From contig NZ_MKFI01000012.1 in assembly GCF_001982635.1 (NCBI RefSeq), positions 62,001 through 126,000 on the forward strand: a DNA stretch of 64,000 bases. Direction: 5' to 3'. The notes below the pieces were generated by a model. That model saw only the letters and a list, made by a program, of their open reading frames with translations. It ran no database searches and was not told the DNA's origin. This stretch comes from Bradyrhizobium mercantei. Lineage in GTDB: Bacteria; Pseudomonadota; Alphaproteobacteria; Rhizobiales; Xanthobacteraceae. The position numbers and the translations under genes are program-made. Shown here piece by piece: positions 16,188 through 25,480 of this stretch; within the stretch, counting starts at the first letter, position 1, and the number at the start of each line of letters is the position of its first letter.

Positions 16188-17855
16188 TCAGCGCAGGCTC
16201 GGCAGATCGAGCCCGTTGGCGCGGGCGCATTCGATCGCCGTCTCGTAACCGGCATCGGCGTGCCGCATGACGCCGGTCGCCGGGTCGTTCCACAGCACGC
16301 GCTCGAGCCGGCGCGCCGCTTCCGGCGTGCCGTCCGCGACGATCACCATGCCGGCGTGCTGCGAATAACCGATGCCGACGCCGCCGCCATGATGCAGCGA
16401 CACCCAGGTGGCGCCGCTCGCACAATTGAGCAGCGCATTGAGCAACGGCCAATCGGACACCGCATCGGAGCCGTCGCGCATCGCCTCGGTCTCGCGGTTC
16501 GGGCTCGCCACCGAGCCGCTGTCGAGATGATCGCGGCCGATCACGATCGGCGCCTTGAGCTCGCCCCGCGCCACCATCTCGTTGAAGGCAAGGCCAAGCC
16601 GATGACGGTCGCCGAGCCCGACCCAGCAGATCCGCGCCGGCAGCCCCTGAAACTTGATGCGCGCCTTGGCCATGTCGAGCCAGTTGTGCAGATGGCCGTC
16701 GTTGGGCATCAGTTCCTTGACCTTGGCATCGGTCTTGAAGATGTCCTCGGGATCGCCCGACAGCGCCGCCCAGCGGAACGGACCGACGCCGCGGCAGAAC
16801 AGCGGCCGGATATAGGCCGGAACGAAGCCCGGAAAATCGAACGCCTGCTTCAGGCCCATGTCCTTCGCCATCTGGCGGATGTTGTTGCCGTAGTCGAGCG
16901 TCGGGATTCCCTGCGCGTGAAAATCCAGCATCGCCTGGACATGATCGACCATCGAGGTCTTGGCTGCCGTCTCGACCGCCTTCGGATCGGCAGCGCGCCG
17001 CGCTTCCCATTCGGCAAGCGTCCACCCCTTGGGCAGATAGCCGTTGATCGGATCATGCGCGCTGGTCTGGTCGGTGACGATGTCCGGACGCACGCCGCGC
17101 CGCACCAGCTCGGGAAAGATCTCGGCCGCATTACCGAGCAGGCCGACCGAGACAGGCTTCCCGCTCTTCGCCGCGTCGGCAATGATGGCGAGGGCTTCGT
17201 CGAGCGTCGCGGCCTGACGGTCGAGGTAGCCCGTGCGCAGCCGCATCTCGATGCGGCTCGGCTGACATTCGACCGCGAGCATCGAAGCGCCGGCCATGGT
17301 CGCCGCCAGCGGCTGCGCACCACCCATGCCACCAAGGCCCGCCGTCAGAATCCATTTGCCGGCGAGACTGCCGCCATAGTGCCGGCGGCCGACCTCGACG
17401 AACGTCTCATAGGTCCCCTGCACGATCCCCTGGCTGCCGATATAGATCCAGGAGCCGGCCGTCATCTGGCCGTACATCATCAGGCCCTGGCGATCGAGCT
17501 CGTTGAAATGATCGAGCGTCGCCCAATGCGGCACCAGGTTCGAGTTCGCGATCAGCACGCGTGGCGCGTCGGCATGGGTGCGGAAAATGCCGACCGGCTT
17601 GCCGGATTGCACGAGCAGCGTCTGATCGCCCTCGAGCTTGCGCAAGGAGGCCGCGATCCGGTCAAAGCTCTCCCAGTCGCGCGCCGCACGGCCGATGCCG
17701 CCATAGACCACGAGCTCGCTCGGACGCTCGGCAACGTCGGGATCCAGATTGTTCATCAGCATGCGCAGCGGCGCTTCGGTCAGCCAGCTCTTCGCGCTGA
17801 TGTCGCTGCCGCGGGGTGCACGGATGATGCGTTCGTTATCCAGTCGGCGGTTCAT
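16188..17855 (-). CDS. hutU: Urocanate hydratase
   Basis: A 555-residue cytoplasmic enzyme for the second step of histidine degradation, urocanate to 4-imidazolone-5-propionate, using NAD as electrophile. The sequence matches HutU end to end: YGGIGRAARDWESFDRI near the start, the glycine-rich TAGLGGMGGAQPLAATMAG of the NAD site, and CASGATWVSLHHGGGVGIG near the C-terminus. The length is typical (about 555). The gene is last in hutI-hutH-hutU, 17 bp after hutH. Confidence 0.97.
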   Translation of the reverse strand: MNRRLDNERIIRAPRGSDISAKSWLTEAPLRMLMNNLDPDVAERPSELVVYGGIGRAARDWESFDRIAASLRKLEGDQTLLVQSGKPVGIFRTHADAPRVLIANSNLVPHWATLDHFNELDRQGLMMYGQMTAGSWIYIGSQGIVQGTYETFVEVGRRHYGGSLAGKWILTAGLGGMGGAQPLAATMAGASMLAVECQPSRIEMRLRTGYLDRQAATLDEALAIIADAAKSGKPVSVGLLGNAAEIFPELVRRGVRPDIVTDQTSAHDPINGYLPKGWTLAEWEARRAADPKAVETAAKTSMVDHVQAMLDFHAQGIPTLDYGNNIRQMAKDMGLKQAFDFPGFVPAYIRPLFCRGVGPFRWAALSGDPEDIFKTDAKVKELMPNDGHLHNWLDMAKARIKFQGLPARICWVGLGDRHRLGLAFNEMVARGELKAPIVIGRDHLDSGSVASPNRETEAMRDGSDAVSDWPLLNALLNCASGATWVSLHHGGGVGIGYSQHAGMVIVADGTPEAARRLERVLWNDPATGVMRHADAGYETAIECARANGLDLPSLR

Positions 17856-17872
17856 GACGGGTGTCCTGTCGG

Positions 17873-19432
17873 CTAAGCAAGTTTTGGAAACGGATCGGTC
17901 GAAAGGACGGCGATCGCGGCGGCGGGCAACGCATCGGCTTCGATCAGCGACGCTGCCCGCGCGATATCATCGGCCATGTAACGGTCGGCGGCGAGCGCGG
18001 AAACCTGCTCGCGCAGCGCGGCAATGACCGCGGCGAGCGGTGCACTCGTCGAATGCGGCGCGCGCAGCGTGATGCCTTGCGCAGAAACCAGCAGCTCGAT
18101 GCCGAGGATGGCCGCAAGATTGTCGGCCATATCGGACAGCCGGCGCGCGGCATGCGCGGCCATCGAGACGTGATCCTCCTGGTTGGCGCTGGTCGGCGTC
18201 GAATCGATCGAGCACGGCATCGCGCGCTGCTTGTTCTCGGCGAAGAGCGCGGCGGCCGTCACCTCGGCGATCATGAAGCCGGAATTGATGCCGGGCTGCG
18301 GCGTCAGGAACGGCGGCAAGCCGAAGTTCAGCGCGGGGTCGACGAGGGTCGCGATGCGGCGCTCGCTGGTGGCGCCGATCTCGGAGAGCGCAAGGGCGAT
18401 CTGGTCGGCGGCGAACGCGACCGGTTCAGCATGGAAATTGCCGCCTGACACGATCTCGCCGGTCTCGACCAGGACCAGCGGGTTGTCGGTGACGGCATTG
18501 GCTTCAATGGTCAGTCCGCGCGCGGCCTGCGCGAGCAGATCGAGCAGGGCGCCTGCGACCTGCGGCTGGCAGCGCAGGCAATAAGGGTCCTGCACGCGCT
18601 CGTCGCCTTCGAGATGCGATTGCCTGATGTCGCTGCCGTCGAGCAGTGCCATCAAGGTCGCGGCCGCAGCGATCTGTCCGTCATGGCCGCGCAAGGCCTG
18701 GATCTCGGGGCGAAACGGCACGGTGGACGCCATCGCCGCATCGACCGACAGCGCACCGGTCACCAGTGCGGCGCACGCCAGCCGGTGCGCGCGCAGCAGG
18801 CCGGAAATCGCGTAGGCGGTGCAGAACTGCGTGCCGTTGATCAGCGCGAGCCCCTCCTTCGGACCGAGCGTCAACGGCGCGAGGCCGGCCGCGGCAAGCG
18901 CCTCACCGCCGGGGACGACCTTGCCGTCAAGGATCGCCTGGCCCTCCCCGATCATCACGGCGGTCATATGCGCCAGCGGCGCGAGATCGCCGGAGGCACC
19001 AACCGAGCCTTGCTGGGGCACCAGCGGCGTGACGCCGTGCGCCAGCATGCCCTGCAACTGCTCGATGACGTCGCGACGCACGCCGGACGCGCCGCGGCCG
19101 AGCGAGATCACTTTCAACGCCATCATCAGCCGCACGATCGGCTCTGATGTCGCCGGGCCCACGCCGCAGCAATGCGACAGGATCAGGTTGCGCTGAAGCA
19201 GCGCGGTCTGGTCGGGCGCGATCCGCGTCGACGCCAGCTTGCCGAAACCGGTATTGATACCGTAGGCGGGAACGTCGATCTGCGCCGCCTTCGCCACGAT
19301 CGACGCGGCCGCCTCCACGCGCGGCCAGAACGAAGGATCGAGCACGACGGGCGCGCCGGCGAGCACGCGCGCCAGGATGTCGAGGCCGACGGTGCCGGGC
19401 GTCACGACGACAGGCGCGGCAGGCACGTTCAT
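17873..19432 (-). CDS. hutH: Histidine ammonia-lyase
   Basis: A 519-residue enzyme that deaminates histidine to urocanate and ammonia, the entry step. The MIO cofactor triad Ala-Ser-Gly is at residues 146-148 within GSVGASGDLAPLAH, and the YGINTGFGKLAST active-site loop is at about 57-70. The ATG at 19432 overlaps the hutI stop (ATGA); the longer upstream frame overlaps hutI and is rejected. The length is normal (about 510). Confidence 0.96.
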   Translation of the reverse strand: MNVPAAPVVVTPGTVGLDILARVLAGAPVVLDPSFWPRVEAAASIVAKAAQIDVPAYGINTGFGKLASTRIAPDQTALLQRNLILSHCCGVGPATSEPIVRLMMALKVISLGRGASGVRRDVIEQLQGMLAHGVTPLVPQQGSVGASGDLAPLAHMTAVMIGEGQAILDGKVVPGGEALAAAGLAPLTLGPKEGLALINGTQFCTAYAISGLLRAHRLACAALVTGALSVDAAMASTVPFRPEIQALRGHDGQIAAAATLMALLDGSDIRQSHLEGDERVQDPYCLRCQPQVAGALLDLLAQAARGLTIEANAVTDNPLVLVETGEIVSGGNFHAEPVAFAADQIALALSEIGATSERRIATLVDPALNFGLPPFLTPQPGINSGFMIAEVTAAALFAENKQRAMPCSIDSTPTSANQEDHVSMAAHAARRLSDMADNLAAILGIELLVSAQGITLRAPHSTSAPLAAVIAALREQVSALAADRYMADDIARAASLIEADALPAAAIAVLSTDPFPKLA

Positions 19433-20643
19433 TGTCCCCTCCACACCCTGCTGTGCAGCGGATTGAAGCCGATGCGGTAGACCAGCTCGGCGGGGCGCTC
19501 GATGTCCCAGATCGCCAGATCGCAGCGTTTGCCGGCTTCGAGCGTGCCGGTCTCGGCGAGCATGCCGAGCGCACGCGCCCCTTCCCGCGTCACGCCAGTG
19601 AGGCATTCGGCGACGGTCATCCGGAACAGCGTTGCGGCCATGTTCATGGTCAGCAACAACGAGGTCAGTGGCGAACTGCCGGGATTGCAGTCGGTCGCCA
19701 GCGCCATCGGCACGCCATGCCTGCGGAACAGCTCGACCGGCGGCTTCTGCGTCTCGCGAATGAAATAGAATGCACCGGGCAGCAGTACCGCCACCGTCCC
19801 CGCCTTCGCCATCGCGACGGCGCCGGCCTCGTCGGTATGCTCGAGATGATCGGCCGACAGCGCCGAGAAGCTTGCGGCGAGCGCCGCGCCGCCGAGATTG
19901 GACAACTGATCGGCATGCAGCTTGACCGGCAGTCCAAGCGCACGCGCCGCCTCAAACACAAGCGCCGTCTGCTCTCCCGAAAATGCGATGCCTTCCATGA
20001 AACCGTCGACGGCATCGGCGAGGCCGGCTTTCGCAACCGCCGGCAGCATCTCGTTGCAGACGAGGTCGATATAACGGTCCTTGTCGCCATTGGCTTCTAG
20101 CGGCAGCGCGTGCGCGCCGAGGAACGACGTGCGGATCGCAACCGGCCGCTTGCGGCCGAGGCTGCGCGCGGCCGCAAGCTGCCGCATCTCGGTCTCGGCA
20201 TCGAGGCCATAGCCGGACTTGATCTCGACGGTGGTTGCGCCTTCACCGATCAGCGCGTCGAGCCGCGGCAGCGCGCCGGCGACCAGCTCGGCCTCGGCCG
20301 CCTTGCGCGTCGCAGCGACGGTCGAGACGATGCCGCCGCCCGCGCGTGCGATCTCCTCGTAGCTCGCGCCCTTCAGGCGCAGCTCGAATTCGTGCGCGCG
20401 ATTGCCGCCGAAGACGAGATGGGTGTGGCAATCGACCAGCCCGGGCGTGATCCAGCGGCCGCCGCAATCGATCCGTTCGACGGCGGCCGCATCCACCGGA
20501 AAATCCGACTGCGCGCCCGCATAGACGATGCGGCCGTCCCGCGCCGCGATCAGGCCCTGCTCGATCTCGCCGAGATCGGCGCGGTCGCCGCGCATCGTGG
20601 CGAGGCGGGCGTTGTGCCAGATGCGGTCGAAGCGCTCTGCCAT
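19429..20643 (-). CDS. hutI: Imidazolonepropionase
   Basis: A 404-residue amidohydrolase-fold enzyme that converts imidazolonepropionate to N-formimino-L-glutamate. The metal motif HTHLVFGGNR has His73 and His75, followed by GGGIVSTVAATR, LHADQLSNLGGA and ALATDCNPGSSP, all typical of HutI. It is the first gene of the minus-strand hut operon and starts 31 bp from the putative HutC operator. Translation is coupled to hutH by a 4-bp overlap. Confidence 0.96.
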   Translation of the reverse strand: MAERFDRIWHNARLATMRGDRADLGEIEQGLIAARDGRIVYAGAQSDFPVDAAAVERIDCGGRWITPGLVDCHTHLVFGGNRAHEFELRLKGASYEEIARAGGGIVSTVAATRKAAEAELVAGALPRLDALIGEGATTVEIKSGYGLDAETEMRQLAAARSLGRKRPVAIRTSFLGAHALPLEANGDKDRYIDLVCNEMLPAVAKAGLADAVDGFMEGIAFSGEQTALVFEAARALGLPVKLHADQLSNLGGAALAASFSALSADHLEHTDEAGAVAMAKAGTVAVLLPGAFYFIRETQKPPVELFRRHGVPMALATDCNPGSSPLTSLLLTMNMAATLFRMTVAECLTGVTREGARALGMLAETGTLEAGKRCDLAIWDIERPAELVYRIGFNPLHSRVWRGQ

Positions 20644-20674
20644 GCGATCGTCCCCTCGAGGTGGGATGCTTGAC

Positions 20675-20694
20675 TTATATGTCTAGACATATAA
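20675..20694. promoter_or_regulatory. Perfect 20-bp palindrome, probable HutC operator
   Basis: TTATATGTCTAGACATATAA is an exact palindrome in the 85-bp gap between the divergent hutI and hutF genes. GntR/HutC repressors bind short palindromes with such an ATGTCTAGACAT-like core, and hutC lies at the end of the divergent unit. A TATAAT-like sequence lies at its right edge (20690-20695). One site could therefore repress both directions, with urocanate as the likely inducer, as known for HutC. Binding itself is inferred. Confidence 0.8.
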
Positions 20695-20728
20695 TCGTGT
20701 CACGGTTCTGTCCAGCCGGCGTGGAAAA

Positions 20729-22087
20729 ATGACACGACTGCATTTCTCATTCGCGCTGCTGCCTTCGGGCTGGGCCAATGACGTGCGGGTCGAGCTCACC
20801 GGCGGCACGATCGGCTCGGTGACGGCAGGCGTCGCGCCCGCATCCGGCGACGAGCGTCATCAATTGGCGGTTCCGGGATTGGCGAGCCTGCACAGCCACG
20901 CCTTTCAGCGCGGCATGGCCGGCCTTGCCGAACTGCGCGGCGATACGACGGATACGTTCTGGACCTGGCGCGAGACGATGTATCGCTTTGCGCTGACGAT
21001 GACACCGGACGACGTCGCCGCGGTTGCGACCCTGCTCTATGTCGAGATGCTGGAACGCGGCTTCACGCGCGTCGGCGAGTTTCACTATCTCCATCATGAT
21101 CGCGACGGCACGGCTTACGCCAATCCAGCCGAGATGGCCGTGCGCATTGCAGAGGCATCCGGCGCCTCCGGTATCGGGCTCACTTTGTTGCCGAGCTTTT
21201 ATGCCCACGGCACCTTCGGCGGCGTGGCACCGCATGCCGGACAGCGCCGCTTCATCTGCTCGGCCGATCAATTCGCCAAGCTGATGGCAGCCTCTCGCGA
21301 GGCGATCCGAACACTCCCCGGCGCCAATATCGGCATCGCCCCGCACAGCCTGCGCGCCGTGGCGCCGGAAGAGCTCGCGGCGCTCCTCCCGCTTGCCGAA
21401 GCGGACCCAATCCACATCCACGCCGCCGAACAGGTGCTCGAGGTCGAGGATTGCCTGGCCTGGTCGGGACGGCGGCCGGTCGAATGGCTGCTCGAACATG
21501 CGCCGATCGACCAGCGCTGGTGCCTGATTCATGCGACCCACATGACGGAGCAGGAAGTCACCGCGCTCGCCCGCAGCGGCGCAGTCGCCGGCCTCTGCCC
21601 CGTCACCGAAGCGAGCCTCGGCGACGGCATCTTTTCGGCGCGCGAGTTCCTGGCCGCAGGCGGCCGGTTCGGCATCGGGACCGATTCCAACGTGCTGGTC
21701 GGCGTTGCCGACGAGCTTCGCCAACTTGAATACGGCCAGCGGCTGAAGCACCGCGAGCGCAACGTGCTCTCGGGGCGTCCCGGCGCATCCACCGGCCGCG
21801 CGCTGTTCGACCACGCACTTGAAGGTGGCGCGCAGGCCTTGGCGCAGACCAAGGCCGGGCTCGTACCCGGCGCGCGGGCCGACATCGTCAGCCTCGACAC
21901 CGCGCATCCATCCCTCGCCGGACGGTCGGGCGATGCCGTGCTCGACGGCTGGCTGTTCGCAGCCGGAAGTGACGCCATCGATTGCGTCTGGGCCGGTGGC
22001 GACAAGGTCGTCGCGGGCGGGCGGCACCGGCTGCGCGACACCGCGCGCGAGCGGTTCAATGCCAGCGTCCGGAGGCTCGTCGCATGA
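20729..22087 (+). CDS. hutF: Formimidoylglutamate deiminase
   Basis: A 452-residue amidohydrolase that converts N-formimino-L-glutamate to N-formyl-L-glutamate and ammonia, as in the five-step (Pseudomonas-type) hut pathway. The metal ligands are in LHSHAFQRGMAGLAEL (His55, His57), with IHIHAAEQVLEVEDC and LIHATHMTEQE later. It heads the plus-strand arm of the hut locus and overlaps hutC by 4 bp (ATGA). The next enzyme, N-formylglutamate deformylase (HutG), is not seen in this window. Confidence 0.95.
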   Translation: MTRLHFSFALLPSGWANDVRVELTGGTIGSVTAGVAPASGDERHQLAVPGLASLHSHAFQRGMAGLAELRGDTTDTFWTWRETMYRFALTMTPDDVAAVATLLYVEMLERGFTRVGEFHYLHHDRDGTAYANPAEMAVRIAEASGASGIGLTLLPSFYAHGTFGGVAPHAGQRRFICSADQFAKLMAASREAIRTLPGANIGIAPHSLRAVAPEELAALLPLAEADPIHIHAAEQVLEVEDCLAWSGRRPVEWLLEHAPIDQRWCLIHATHMTEQEVTALARSGAVAGLCPVTEASLGDGIFSAREFLAAGGRFGIGTDSNVLVGVADELRQLEYGQRLKHRERNVLSGRPGASTGRALFDHALEGGAQALAQTKAGLVPGARADIVSLDTAHPSLAGRSGDAVLDGWLFAAGSDAIDCVWAGGDKVVAGGRHRLRDTARERFNASVRRLVA

Positions 22088-22827
22088 GCCTCGCCTCCGA
22101 TCGGGCCCGCCCTGCCGCGGCCGGCAAGCCGACGCTCTACAAGCGGATCCGGCTCGATATCGAAACGCGGATCCTGACCGGCGAATGGCCGCCAGGTCAC
22201 CGCATCCCGTTCGAGCACCAGTTGATGGCGCGCTACCGCTGCTCGCGGATGACAGTGAACAAGGCGCTGTCGGAGCTGGCGCAGGCCGACCTGATCGAGC
22301 GGCGGCGGCGCGCCGGCACATTCGTGCGACGTCCGCAGCATCTGTCGGCGGTGCTCAAGATCGCCGACATCCGCGCCGAGATCACGGCGCTCGGCCGCAG
22401 CTACGGCTATCAGCTGATCGATTGCCGGCGGCGCACCGCGACATCGGCCGATCGCGCCCGCCTCGGCATGAGCACGGCCGGCAAGGTGATCGCGATCGCC
22501 TGCCGGCACAGCGCGGACGATGTGCCGTTCGCCGTCGAGGACCGGCTGATCGATCTCTCCACGGTGCCGGAGGCCGCCACGGCCGATTTTGCCCGTGAAC
22601 CGCCGGGATCATGGCTGCTGCATCATGTTCCCTGGACGGAAGCTGAGCACACGATCAGCGCTGTGCTCGCCGATGACCACACGGCGAAGGCCCTCGACAT
22701 CGCGGTCGGCGCGCCCTGCCTCGTGATCGACCGCTACACATGGCGCAGCGCGCGCACGGTGACGGCGGTGCGGCTGCATTATCCAGGCGAGACGCACCGG
22801 CTGGTCGCGCGCTTCAAGGGAGGCTGA
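22084..22827 (+). CDS. hutC: GntR-family histidine-utilisation repressor HutC
   Basis: A 247-residue repressor. The N-terminal winged helix (about residues 17-80) includes YKRIRLDIETRILTGEWPPGH and the recognition region RYRCSRMTVNKALSEL. A UTRA effector domain follows, with VPFAVEDRLIDLSTVPEA and CLVIDRYTWR. The length and domain order match HutC, which responds to urocanate. The ATG at 22084 overlaps the hutF stop; the longer frame upstream lies inside hutF. It probably binds the palindrome at 20675-20694 and so represses itself. Confidence 0.93.
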   Translation: MSLASDRARPAAAGKPTLYKRIRLDIETRILTGEWPPGHRIPFEHQLMARYRCSRMTVNKALSELAQADLIERRRRAGTFVRRPQHLSAVLKIADIRAEITALGRSYGYQLIDCRRRTATSADRARLGMSTAGKVIAIACRHSADDVPFAVEDRLIDLSTVPEAATADFAREPPGSWLLHHVPWTEAEHTISAVLADDHTAKALDIAVGAPCLVIDRYTWRSARTVTAVRLHYPGETHRLVARFKGG

Positions 22828-22959
22828 GGACCTTGCGCGGCATATTTCGTGCGATGCATCATGGGCCGCCATCCGCCGGCAGGCTTCATGCGGCAATCCG
22901 CCGCGACTGACGTGAAGAGATCAACAGGGTTCAATCCATCGTTCAAGGGGTCGACTATC

Positions 22960-23904
22960 ATGCGTTCCTTCAAGCTATTGCCCGCAATCGCAGCTCTGCT
23001 CGCGTCCACGGCCGCGTTCGCCGATGACGTCAAGGTCGGCGTCGGCATTTCCGGCTGGACCGGCTTTGCACCGCTGACGCTCGCCAAGGAAGCCGGTATC
23101 TTCAAGAAGAACGGCCTCGATGTGACGTTGAAGAAGATTCCGCAAAAGGACCGCCATCTCGCGATCGCCTCGGGCGACATTCAATGCGCGGCCACCACGG
23201 TCGAGACCTGGATCTCCTGGAACGCCAATGGCGTTGCGACCAAGCAGATCTTCCAGCTCGACAAGAGCTATGGCGCCGACGGCATGGCGGTGCGCAACGA
23301 CGTCGCCGCGATCAAGGACCTCAAGGGCAAGACCGTCGCCGCATCTGCGCCGGGCACCTCGCCCTATTTCGCGCTGGCCTGGATGTTGAAGAAGAACGGC
23401 CTCACCGTGAAGGACGTCACCGTGGTGAACCTGGAGCCCGCCGCCGCGGCGCAGGCCTTCGTCTCCGGCCAGAACGATGCCGCGATGACCTACGAGCCCT
23501 ATCTGTCGACCGTGCGCGCCGCCCCCGACAAGGGCAAGATCATCGCCACCACGCTCGACTATCCGATCGTGATGGATACGTTCGGCTGCACCCCGAAATT
23601 CCTCACCGACAATCCGAAGGCGGCGCAGGCGCTGGCCAATAGCTATTTCGAGGCGCTCGACATGATCGCCAAGGATCAAGCCAAGTCCTACGAGATCATG
23701 GGCGCGGACGTGAAGCAGAGCGGCGAGCAGTTCGGCAACTCGGCAAAATATCTGCGCTGGCAGGACAAGGCCGCCAACCAGAAGTTCTTCGCCGGCGACT
23801 TCCTCACCTTCAACAAGGAGGCCGCCGAGCTCCTGCTCGAGGTCGGCATCATCAAGGCCGCGCCGAAGGTCGAGGACATCTACGACGCAAGCTTCATCAA
23901 GTAA
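22960..23904 (+). CDS. ABC transporter periplasmic binding protein, NMT1/taurine-sulfonate (SsuA/TauA-like) type
   Basis: A 314-residue secreted binding protein. The signal peptide is MRSFKLLPAIAALLASTAAFA with cleavage near ADD. The mature part has the NMT1/THI5-like layout: GWTGFAPLTLAKEAGIFKKN, then DLKGKTVAASAPGTSPYF, then AFVSGQNDAAMTYEP. The start at 22960 has AGGGG 11-15 nt upstream and gives a clean signal peptide. It lies 132 bp after hutC and begins an SBP-permease-ATPase set. The ligand is not deducible; an imidazole or histidine-derived compound is suggested only by the hut context. Confidence 0.85.
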   Translation: MRSFKLLPAIAALLASTAAFADDVKVGVGISGWTGFAPLTLAKEAGIFKKNGLDVTLKKIPQKDRHLAIASGDIQCAATTVETWISWNANGVATKQIFQLDKSYGADGMAVRNDVAAIKDLKGKTVAASAPGTSPYFALAWMLKKNGLTVKDVTVVNLEPAAAAQAFVSGQNDAAMTYEPYLSTVRAAPDKGKIIATTLDYPIVMDTFGCTPKFLTDNPKAAQALANSYFEALDMIAKDQAKSYEIMGADVKQSGEQFGNSAKYLRWQDKAANQKFFAGDFLTFNKEAAELLLEVGIIKAAPKVEDIYDASFIK

Positions 23905-24677
23905 TGCGTCCTCTCGAGCCCACCACATCGAAGCAGCGCGTGGCCTATGGCCTCGCGTTCTTCGTGCTGTTCGTCGCGCTCTGGTCCTGGGCGACGTTCG
24001 GCGGCCATGTGTCGAAGACATTTCTCGCCAACCCGCTGGCCATGGTGCAGGAAGGCTATGAGCTGCTCGCCAAGCAAGGTTTTCTGTTCGACATCGGCAT
24101 GACGATCTGGCGCGTCATCGGCGGGTTTGTCCTCGCCGCCATCATCGCCGTGCCGCTCGGCGTGCTGATGGGGGCCTACAAGCCGATCGAGGCCTTCCTC
24201 GAGCCGTTCGTGTCCTTTGCACGCTATCTGCCGGCGTCGGCCTTCATTCCGCTGCTGATCCTGTGGGCGGGCATCGGCGAATTGCAAAAGCTGCTGGTGA
24301 TCTTCATCGGCGCGGTGTTTCAGATCATCCTCATGATCGCCGTCACCGTCGGCGCCACGCGGCGCGATCTCGTCGAAGCCGCCTACACGCTCGGCGCCCG
24401 CGACCGCGGCATCATCCGCCGGGTGCTGCTGCCCTCCGCCGCGCCCGAGATCGCAGAGATCCTCCGCCTGGTGCTGGGCTGGGCCTGGACCTACGTCATC
24501 GTCGCCGAGCTGATCGGATCGTCCTCCGGCATCGGGCATATGATCACCGACAGCCAGGCGCTGCTCAACACCGGCCAGATCATCTTCGGCATCATCGTGA
24601 TCGGGCTGATCGGCCTGATCTCCGATTTCCTGTTCAAGGCATTCAACGCCTGGCTGTTTCCGTGGAAGCTCGCATGA
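23904..24677 (+). CDS. ABC transporter permease, SsuC/TauC-like
   Basis: A 257-residue inner-membrane permease with about six helices. The EAA-type loop appears as LVEAAYTLGARDRGIIRRVLLPSAAPEIAE split across the cytoplasmic turn. The ATG shares a base with the stop codon of the binding-protein gene (TAATG), and the end overlaps the ATPase gene by 4 bp, so the three are translationally coupled. The family handles sulfonates, taurine, nitrate-type or pyrimidine-precursor ligands; specificity here is open. Confidence 0.88.
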   Translation: MRPLEPTTSKQRVAYGLAFFVLFVALWSWATFGGHVSKTFLANPLAMVQEGYELLAKQGFLFDIGMTIWRVIGGFVLAAIIAVPLGVLMGAYKPIEAFLEPFVSFARYLPASAFIPLLILWAGIGELQKLLVIFIGAVFQIILMIAVTVGATRRDLVEAAYTLGARDRGIIRRVLLPSAAPEIAEILRLVLGWAWTYVIVAELIGSSSGIGHMITDSQALLNTGQIIFGIIVIGLIGLISDFLFKAFNAWLFPWKLA

Positions 24678-25459
24678 CCCTGCTTCGGATCGACCAGGTC
24701 TCGCGAACCTTCCCCGCGCGCGCGGGCAACGCACCGACCCGGGCGCTGGAGCCGACTACGCTCGACGTCGGCGACAACGACTTCGTCACCATCCTCGGCC
24801 CGTCAGGCTGCGGAAAGTCCACCCTGCTCCGGATCATCGCCGGCCTCGACCGTCCGACCAGCGGGCGCGTCACGCTGGATGGCCGTGAGGTCACCGGCCC
24901 CGGCGCCGATCGCGGCATGGTGTTTCAGTCCTACACGCTGTTTCCCTGGCTGACCGTGCGCGAGAACATCGCCTTCGGCCTGCGCGAGCGCGGCGCGCCG
25001 GAGAAGAAACGCCACGACATCGCCGATGCGTTCATCCGCCGGGTCGGGCTATCGGGCTTCGAAAACCATTGGCCCAAGCAGCTGTCGGGCGGCATGCAGC
25101 AGCGCACCGCGATCGCCCGCGCGCTGGCCAACGATCCCAAGATCCTGCTGCTCGACGAGCCGTTCGGCGCGCTCGACAACCAGACGCGGGCGCTGATGCA
25201 GGAGATGCTGCTCGGGATCTGGGAGCGCGACCAGAAGACGGTGCTGTTCGTCACCCACGACATCGAGGAAGCGATCTTCCTCGGCAGCCGCGTCATCGTC
25301 ATGAGCGCGCGTCCCGGGCGCATCAAGGCAGAGATCGCGGTCGACCTGCCGCATCCCCGCTCCTACAAGATCAAGACCACGCCCGAATTCGTCGCCTTGA
25401 AGGAACGACTGGTCGAGGAAATCCGCACCGAGGCGCTGAAGGTGGCCGAGCAGGCCTGA
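24674..25459 (+). CDS. ABC transporter ATP-binding protein, SsuB/TauB-like
   Basis: A 261-residue ATPase. Walker A is GPSGCGKST, the Q-loop is GMVFQSYTLFPWL, the signature is LSGGMQQRTAIARALA, Walker B is ILLLDEPFGALDNQT, and the H-loop is FVTHDIEEA. It overlaps the permease stop by 4 bp. It is the last gene of the hut-linked plus-strand cluster; a palindromic intergenic repeat follows. Confidence 0.92.
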   Translation: MTLLRIDQVSRTFPARAGNAPTRALEPTTLDVGDNDFVTILGPSGCGKSTLLRIIAGLDRPTSGRVTLDGREVTGPGADRGMVFQSYTLFPWLTVRENIAFGLRERGAPEKKRHDIADAFIRRVGLSGFENHWPKQLSGGMQQRTAIARALANDPKILLLDEPFGALDNQTRALMQEMLLGIWERDQKTVLFVTHDIEEAIFLGSRVIVMSARPGRIKAEIAVDLPHPRSYKIKTTPEFVALKERLVEEIRTEALKVAEQA

Positions 25460-25480
25460 GAGTCCGTTTCGAAATATTCC

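Noticed and set aside
15810..17876. Plus-strand open frame of about 688 codons opposite hutU
   Set aside because: It is antisense to an end-to-end match for urocanate hydratase and has no recognisable domain.
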